A DNA stretch of 64,000 bases, from contig CANNZV010001453.1 in the NCBI GenBank assembly GCA_947561585.1, forward strand, positions 62,001 to 126,000, in the 5' to 3' direction. Origin of the DNA: Caprella mutica (taxonomy: Eukaryota > Arthropoda > Malacostraca > Amphipoda > Caprellidae). The notes beneath the pieces were generated by a model. It had not been told where the DNA came from and ran no database searches. It worked only from the letters and a program-made list of their open reading frames with translations. Both the position numbers and the translations under genes were made by a program. Of the stretch, positions 57,428-64,000 are shown one piece after another. Position 1 is the first letter of the stretch; every line of letters starts with the position of its first letter.

Positions 57428-58613
57428 TGATATTATTTGGTACCAATGGAAGAACAAAAAATGAGATGTTTTTTCAGTCCTTTAACCTTTCTAATAAAGT
57501 GATGAAACTAGATTTTGCAATTTCCTTCCTGTTTTAATTAGATAGTGATTTTTGATAACTAACTAAAATTTTCAATAATAAAATCTTTAATCTTCAGTTT
57601 TGAACTGTGATACAAAGAATAAAATTGTAGAAAATTATGTTGCTATATCTAATAGTCAGTTGTCACTTAGTTAGAAATTTGTCGAGGATTCCAAAAAGGG
57701 TCTTTGGTTTTCTGGTTGTGTGAATTCTCATTGAATTCTATTCATTTTTAGGTGGAAATTTCACATTTCACTGGACAATTGAATATAATATTTGACTATA
57801 ATTTTAAATAATTGCCACAAACTTAAATGACCCATTTGGCCCCCATTATGCTTGTTGTAGCCTCTACCTTCAGCCTCCAAAAGAATTGCTATACAAGCAA
57901 CACTGCCTATCATATCTTTTCCCAGACTGCAGGAACTGGTAAACTGTTCTCCAAGAAATTCTCTATTTTGGCTTCTGTTCACAGTAAAATACAGAAAATG
58001 TTAAAAATGTCCCATATTCTTGATCTTTTCAAACCACAATTATTCACCCCAAATGTGCAATGCAATCACCCCAATTCTCTTGTAGAAGTTAAAGGCAAGA
58101 TTTTTTGATAAAAAAGAACCTAGAGGTTGGAATTTTGTGTAAATCATCTTTAAAAGATATCTTTAGATATTAAAAGTAATGCCTATCTAAATTAACTTTG
58201 ATGGTATATGAAAGTTGCGGAAAGTGCGATGGATCATTCCGGTTGATGCTAGATACTTACCATGTTTTGTTTCAAAGTATGGACAGAGCTGAAGCCTTTC
58301 TAGGAAGATTATTTAAGTAAAATATCTAACTGATGAGTTTACACAGAAGAAATAGGTTTTAAATACTGAAACATGAAAATAACAAGTAAATTATTCATAA
58401 AATACTTTTAGAATGCAATACATATGAAGAATAATATTATATTATAGTAGAAACTGAAAATCCTTCACCAGATATCAAATCAGGTAACAAATTCATAAAA
58501 ATATTCATGTATATAGTAAATTTATAATTTGGTTTAATCATTAATTTTTTCCAGTTTGTTAATGATATCATATTCTATTAAAATTCTCCTTTAATTTCAG
58601 ATTTTCATTTTTA
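57428..58613. other. Intergenic upstream of Rif1, no gene seen
   Basis: No recognisable gene. A 93-codon ORF at 57827-58108 has no family features I can name. Some of this region must hold the Rif1 promoter. Confidence 0.5.
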
Positions 58614-58643
58614 GTTCTCAATAGTCAAATGACTACTTGAGTC

Positions 58644-61112
58644 ATGAATAAATCTATCAATCAGGAGAGTTCTGTAAAGAACCCCATGAGTACTGAAGCT
58701 GCTTCTCCTCCAGACTCTCAGTTACTCCAAACAATAACATCTGGCAAACATGAGGACAGAATTAAAAGCTATTCAATCATCATCAAGTTAGTAGCTATTT
58801 GGCAAGTGTATTGTCTGGAGGTTCCTTATATTATATTAAAAATACTTCTAATCAATTAATTGGCTACTCTATTTTGTGATTGAAAGCAAATAAAACAAAT
58901 ATACTGTGGCATTTAGCTTGAGTGATCTTCCAAAATGAATATCAATTAATACTGATTTCCCTAATTTATTGACTTTATTCTCTTTCCAAAAAATTTCTTA
59001 TTTATTTCATTCTCTTTCCAAATTTTTTTCTTATTTATTGACTCTATTCTCTTTCCAAAATATTTCTTATTCATTTTATTCTCTTTCCAGAAAATGCTCT
59101 ACTGAGAACCAACCTGACTTTGACTGGAGCCTCATGAAGAATGAGCTTGCTGCTGTTCTCAAAGCTATACTAGAAGACATGAACACTGAAAATCAAAACA
59201 ATGAAGACTTACAGGCATGTGTGGGAATGGTTGGCTATATTATGTCAAGAGCAGAATTCACCAAACTTCTTCCAATAGTATTTGTTGAAGAAATTGCAGA
59301 TACAGTCCTGAAAATAGCTAAGAAAACAACAGATAAAAAGATTCTCATTAGAATCCTTTGGGGATTTGCGATGGAGAAGTACCCTCATGCCATCTATAAC
59401 CTCTACTGCGATAAATTAGTTGACACTGTGATAGATGCACTTCAAGCTAAGCAATCTTCTGTGGCTGTGTATGAGTCACTCAGGTTACTCTTATTCCTTC
59501 TGAAGTCTCTGGGCAGCACAGTTTCAGAAAAATGCATTGATTTCTATCCTGAAGTGTTCCCCCAAATGTTCCATAGTGCCCCAAGAATCAGGAAGCTTGC
59601 CCTAGCTTGTACTGGTTACTTGGTTGATCAGCCAGATACCCTAGAGGTTCTGAATGGCATTGTGGAGAAATCAGTTAAGGACATAGTTAATATCTACAGT
59701 CCTACACTTGTGAAGCTGGTTAGTGAAGAGACACTGAACTCTTTGCTCATTTGGCAAGTCTGCATAAAGATGTTAGGACGTAAGTTGCACACCGGCACCA
59801 CTCTGATAAATTCTTTGCTTGTTGTAGTAGAGAAAGCTTTCAAAAGCAATTCCACAGCAATAAGAGTAGAGGCTTTCAATTGCTGGGCTTGTCTGATTGA
59901 TAACTTCTCTCTTGATATGAATGTGCTCACCAGCAGCAAGAGATTAAAACTTGTCATTGCACCTTTCATGGCTAACAATGCTAAGAGTGATGACATCATC
60001 AAGTCAAAACTGTTGTCTTGGTTTCATTTTATCAAATCATTGAAAAATAAGGCTCAAGATAATTTTGATATGATAGTTCTTCCCTTCTTACATTTTTGCT
60101 TTAAGTATCAAAAGACTCTCTCAGCAACATCTCCAAAAGCTGCTGGTCTAGCTCTCAAAAACCTGGCCATGGCTAACTCGTCAGCCAGTGCCAAAATATC
60201 CAGTGATCTCAAGGTGAAATTTGTTCATGTCTTTTATCAATTCATGGCACCCATCTCATCTCGCAAGAACACAGCTCTGTTCTGCAACATGGAGACTCTG
60301 GAGAGTGATCTGATGAGTGCCAGCATTTACAGTAAGCATCACCAGCTTCTGCACGAATGCTACAAGGAGGCTCTTCGTTACACATCCACCATCACATCAC
60401 CCCAATCCATGGGTACCAACCTCACAGAGGCCCTCATGACTCACCTTCTGAGTTACATAGAGAGCTCTAGTGTTAGGGAAGCGGCAGACGTCTTGAAAGA
60501 GATAATGGCATCCTTCAGTGAACTTCTCTCGGAGAGTAAAGTGAATGACTCATTGAGTTCTGTGTTGCTGGAGGCTTTTTCTGTCATTGTGGCTAGTCAG
60601 CATAAGCTGCCTGCTAAGGTAAACACTCTATTAATGGAACTATTTTAGAAATTACCATTCATACATCATCATCATGAATATTTGATAATTTATAAAAAAT
60701 AATACTGAAGTCTTTATCCGTCAGAATTAGCTATCTATTTAATAGATAGTTGATGTAGCTAATTTACTAATACCGAAATATGTTTATTACTAATATAAAT
60801 AACATAGGCTCATAGTTATTCACTTCATTATCTATAATAAAATTGTGAAGAACTAACTAGCTATGATAATTTTGAGATAATTTTTTGCATTGCTGATGAC
60901 TCGAACCATCTTTAGTTGAATTATTCCATACCTACAGTGTTCTATTCATTCAATTCATAAAGCTTTTTATTTCAGGTTCTGTACAGCAGACAGTACCATT
61001 CAGGCAGTATGCTGAGTGCTGGGGGAGTGATGAGAGGCAGCATAGGATGCAGCTTCATCAGCATGATGCTAACAGAGACGATGATGCACACAGCATACAG
61101 TGCTCAAAACAG
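58644..61112 (+). CDS. Rif1: Rif1 (telomere/replication-timing factor), N-terminal exons, continues past window
   Basis: Three exons join in frame: 58644-58786, 59091-60618 and 60976-61112, with GT-AG introns; the last donor opens the intron that runs off the window. The start is the first ATG after a probable 5' UTR exon that begins at the TTTTTAG acceptor before 58614. The large exon encodes an alpha-helical HEAT-repeat region. It includes the Rif1_N signature: LINSLLVVVEKAFKSNSTAI, then AFNCWACLIDNFSLD, then SSKRLKLVIAPF (about 59800-59970). In other animals Rif1 binds DNA through this HEAT array, recruits PP1 to restrain origin firing and controls double-strand-break repair choice. The PP1-docking and C-terminal parts lie beyond the window. 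No frameshift is seen in the 600 or so residues present. Confidence 0.82.
58974..59090 (+). repeat. Tandem polypyrimidine repeat at Rif1 intron 1 acceptor
   Basis: Three to four copies of a unit of about 35 bp containing ATTCTCTTTCCAAAA and TTTCTTATTTATT. The last copy differs by reading CTCTTTCCAG, which is the exon 2 acceptor. Confidence 0.75.
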
Positions 61113-61125
61113 GTAAAATTGTAAT

Positions 61126-64000
61126 AGTTAATGTAGCTACCACTCCTTGTGAAGTAGCTTCAGCTATGTACCACTCCTTGTGAAGTAGCTTTAGCTATGT
61201 ACCACTCCTTGTGAAGTAGCTTTAGCTATGTACCACTCCTTGTGAAGTAGCTTTAGCTAATGTACCACTCCTTGTGAAGTAGCTTTAGCTATGTACCACT
61301 CCTTGTGAAGTAGCTTTAGCTAATGTACCACTACTTGTGAAGTAGCTTTAGCTAATGTACCACTACTTGTGAAGTAGCTTTAGCTATGTACCACTACTTG
61401 TGAAGTAGCTTTAGCTATGTACCACTACTTGTGAAGTAGCTTTAGCTATGTACCACTACTTGTGAAGTAGCTTTAGCTATTTACCACTACTTGTGAAGTA
61501 GCTTTAGCTATGTACCACTACTTGTGAAGTAGCTTTAGCTATGTACCACTACTTGTGAAGTAGCTTTAGCTAATGTACCACTACTTGTGAAGTAGCTTTA
61601 GCTAATGTACCACTCCTTGTGAAGTAGCTTTAGCTATGTACCACTACTTGTGAAGTAGCTTTAGCTATGTACCACTACTTGTGAAGTAGCTTTAGCTATG
61701 TACCACTACTTGTGAAGTAGCTTTAGCTATGTACCACTACTTGTGAAGTAGCTTTAGCTAATGTACCACTCCTTGTGAAGTAGCTTTAGCTAATGTACCA
61801 CTACTTGTGAAGTAGCTTTAGCTATGTACCACTACTTGTGAAGTAGCTTTAGCTATGTACCACTACTTGTGAAGTAGCTTTAGCTATGTACCACTACTTG
61901 TGAAGTAGCTTTAGCTATGTACCACTACTTGTGAAGTAGCTTTAGCTATGAACCACTACTTGTGAAGTAGCTTTAGCTAATGTACCACTCCTTGTGAAGT
62001 AGCTTTAGCTATGTACCACTCCTTGTGAAGTAGCTTCAGCTAATGTACCACTCCTTGTGAAGTAGCTTTAGCTATGTACCACTACTTGTGAAGTAGCTTT
62101 AGCTATGTACCACTCCTTGTGAAGTAGCTTTAGCTATGTACCACTACTTGTGAAGTAGCTTTAGCTATGTACCACTACTTGTGAAGTAGCTTTAGCTATG
62201 TACCACTACTTGTGAAGTAGCTTTAGCTATGTACCACTACTTGTGAAGTAGCTTTAGCTAATGTACCACTCCTTGTGAAGTAGCTTTAGCTATGTACCAC
62301 TACTTGTGAAGTAGCTTTAGCTATGTACCACTACTTGTGAAGTAGCTTTAGCTATGTACCACTACTTGTGAAGTAGCTTTAGCTATGTACCACTACTTGT
62401 GAAGTAGCTTTAGCTATGTACCACTACTTGTGAAGTAGCTTTAGCTATGTACCACTCCTTGTGAAGTAGCTTTAGCTAATGTACCACTACTTGTGAAGTA
62501 GCTTTAGCTATGTACCACTACTTGTGAAGTAGCTTTAGCTATGTACCACTACTTGTGAAGTAGCTTTAGCTAATGTACCACTCCTTGTGAAGTAGCTTTA
62601 GCTATGTACCACTCCTTGTGAAGTAGCTTTAGCTAATGTACCACTCCTTGTGAAGTAGCTTTAGCTATGTACCACTACTTGTGAAGTAGCTTTAGCTATG
62701 TACCACTACTTGTGAAGTAGCTTTAGCTATGTACCACTACTTGTGAAGTAGCTTTAGCTATGTACCACTACTTGTGAAGTAGCTTTAGCTAATGTACCAC
62801 TCCTTGTGAAGTAGCTTTAGCTAATGTACCACTACTTGTGAAGTAGCTTTAGCTATGTACCACTACTTGTGAAGTAGCTTTAGCTATGTACCACTACTTG
62901 TGAAGTAGCTTTAGCTATGTACCACTACTTGTGAAGTAGCTTTAGCTAATGTACCACTACTTGTGAAGTAGCTTTAGCTAATGTACCACTCCTTGTGAAG
63001 TAGCTTTAGCTATGTACCACTACTTGTGAAGTAGCTTTAGCTAATGTACCACTACTTGTGAAGTAGCTTTAGCTATGTACCACTACTTGTGAAGTAGCTT
63101 TAGCTATTTACCACTACTTGTGAAGTAGCTTTAGCTATTTACCACTACTTGTGAAGTAGCTTTAGCTATGTACCACTACTTGTGAAGTAGCTTTAGCTAT
63201 GTACCACTACTTGTGAAGTAGCTTTAGCTAATGTACCACTACTTGTGAAGTAGCTTTAGCTAATGTACCACTCCTTGTGAAGTAGCTTTAGCTATGTACC
63301 ACTACTTGTGAAGTAGCTTTAGCTATGTACCACTACTTGTGAAGTAGCTTTAGCTATGTACCACTACTTGTGAAGTAGCTTTAGCTATGTACCACTACTT
63401 GTGAAGTAGCTTTAGCTATGTACCACTACTTGTGAAGTAGCTTTAGCTATGTACCACTACTTGTGAAGTAGCTTTAGCTATGTACCACTACTTGTGAAGT
63501 AGCTTTAGCTATGTACCACTACTTGTGAAGTAGCTTTAGCTATGTACCACTACTTGTGAAGTAGCTTTAGCTATGTACCACTACTTGTGAAGTAGCTTTA
63601 GCTAATGTACCACTCCTTGTGAAGTAGCTTTAGCTAATGTACCACTACTTGTGAAGTAGCTTTAGCTATGTACCACTACTTGTGAAGTAGCTTTAGCTAT
63701 GTACCACTACTTGTGAAGTAGCTTTAGCTATGTACCACTACTTGTGAAGTAGCTTTAGCTATGTACCACTACTTGTGAAGTAGCTTTAGCTATGTACCAC
63801 TACTTGTGAAGTAGCTTTAGCTATGTACCACTACTTGTGAAGTAGCTTTAGCTATGTACCACTACTTGTGAAGTAGCTTTAGCTATGTACCACTACTTGT
63901 GAAGTAGCTTTAGCTATGTACCACTACTTGTGAAGTAGCTTTAGCTATGTACCACTACTTGTGAAGTAGCTTTAGCTAATGTACCACTACTTGTGAAGTA
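61126..64000. repeat. 31/32-bp minisatellite in Rif1 intron, runs off window
   Basis: About 92 copies of CTATGTACCACTACTTGTGA plus AGTAGCTTTAG (31 bp), with a 32-bp variant (CTAATGTACC) and a CTCCTT for CTACTT variant. The unit contains a perfect hairpin CTACTT-GTG-AAGTAG. The array starts 13 bp after the splice donor region of exon 3 and is still unbroken at base 64000. Variant order shows higher-order blocks (runs of 31-mers punctuated by pairs of 32-mers). Confidence 0.97.

Noticed and set aside
57827..58108. A 93-codon ORF upstream of Rif1
   Set aside because: No domain, no splice continuity with Rif1 and an equally long frame on the opposite strand; probably chance.

Overview
The window is AT-rich eukaryotic DNA. 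Spliced genes with GT-AG introns, insect-type DNA transposons (mariner, Tc1-like, PIF/Harbinger with a BESS-type accessory ORF, hAT and TTAA-target MITEs) and a small single-domain M2 peptidase point to an arthropod, most likely an insect. A hemipteran is plausible, but the sequence alone does not prove the order.

Layout. (1) 1-12461: a head-to-tail tandem array with a unit of about 2618 bp. Each unit carries three spliceosomal snRNA genes: U1 (+), U5 (-) and U2 (+). The window holds five U1, five U5 and four U2 copies; the array breaks off inside the fifth unit, before U2. (2) 12.5-15.6 kb: three nuclear tRNA genes (Asp-GTC, Gly-GCC, Ile-AAT) in AT-rich DNA with a few repeats. (3) 18804-20392: the last five coding exons of an SLC17-type major facilitator transporter, with no recognisable 5' exons in the window. 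(4) 21.8-36.5 kb: a graveyard of nested transposons. It holds a decayed LINE, a 7.5-kb hAT-like shell with a 7/8 matching target duplication, a 30-bp minisatellite, a 3.9-kb foldback element, a mariner with a MITE inside its transposase, a PIF/Harbinger element and a Tc1-like element with long inverted repeats. (5) 37.57-38.71 kb: a 32-bp minisatellite. (6) 40410-49529: a complete 15-exon secreted M2 metallopeptidase (ACE family) with ACE2-type substrate-pocket residues and one single-base frameshift in exon 7. (7) 50-58.6 kb: further MITEs, including a three-level nest with perfect 8-bp target duplications and a second foldback element. (8) 58644 to window end: the 5' exons of Rif1, followed by an intron filled by a 31/32-bp minisatellite that runs off the window.

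Functionally, the left part is RNA infrastructure: three spliceosomal snRNAs that are components of the same machine, plus tRNAs. The right part holds unrelated single-copy protein genes separated by repeats. I see no operons, CRISPR arrays or bacterial features. The most unusual items are the three-snRNA repeat unit, the ACE2-like pocket in an arthropod-type M2 enzyme, a pair of foldback elements that share termini and iterated motifs without target duplications, and three unrelated minisatellites with unit lengths of 30-32 bp.
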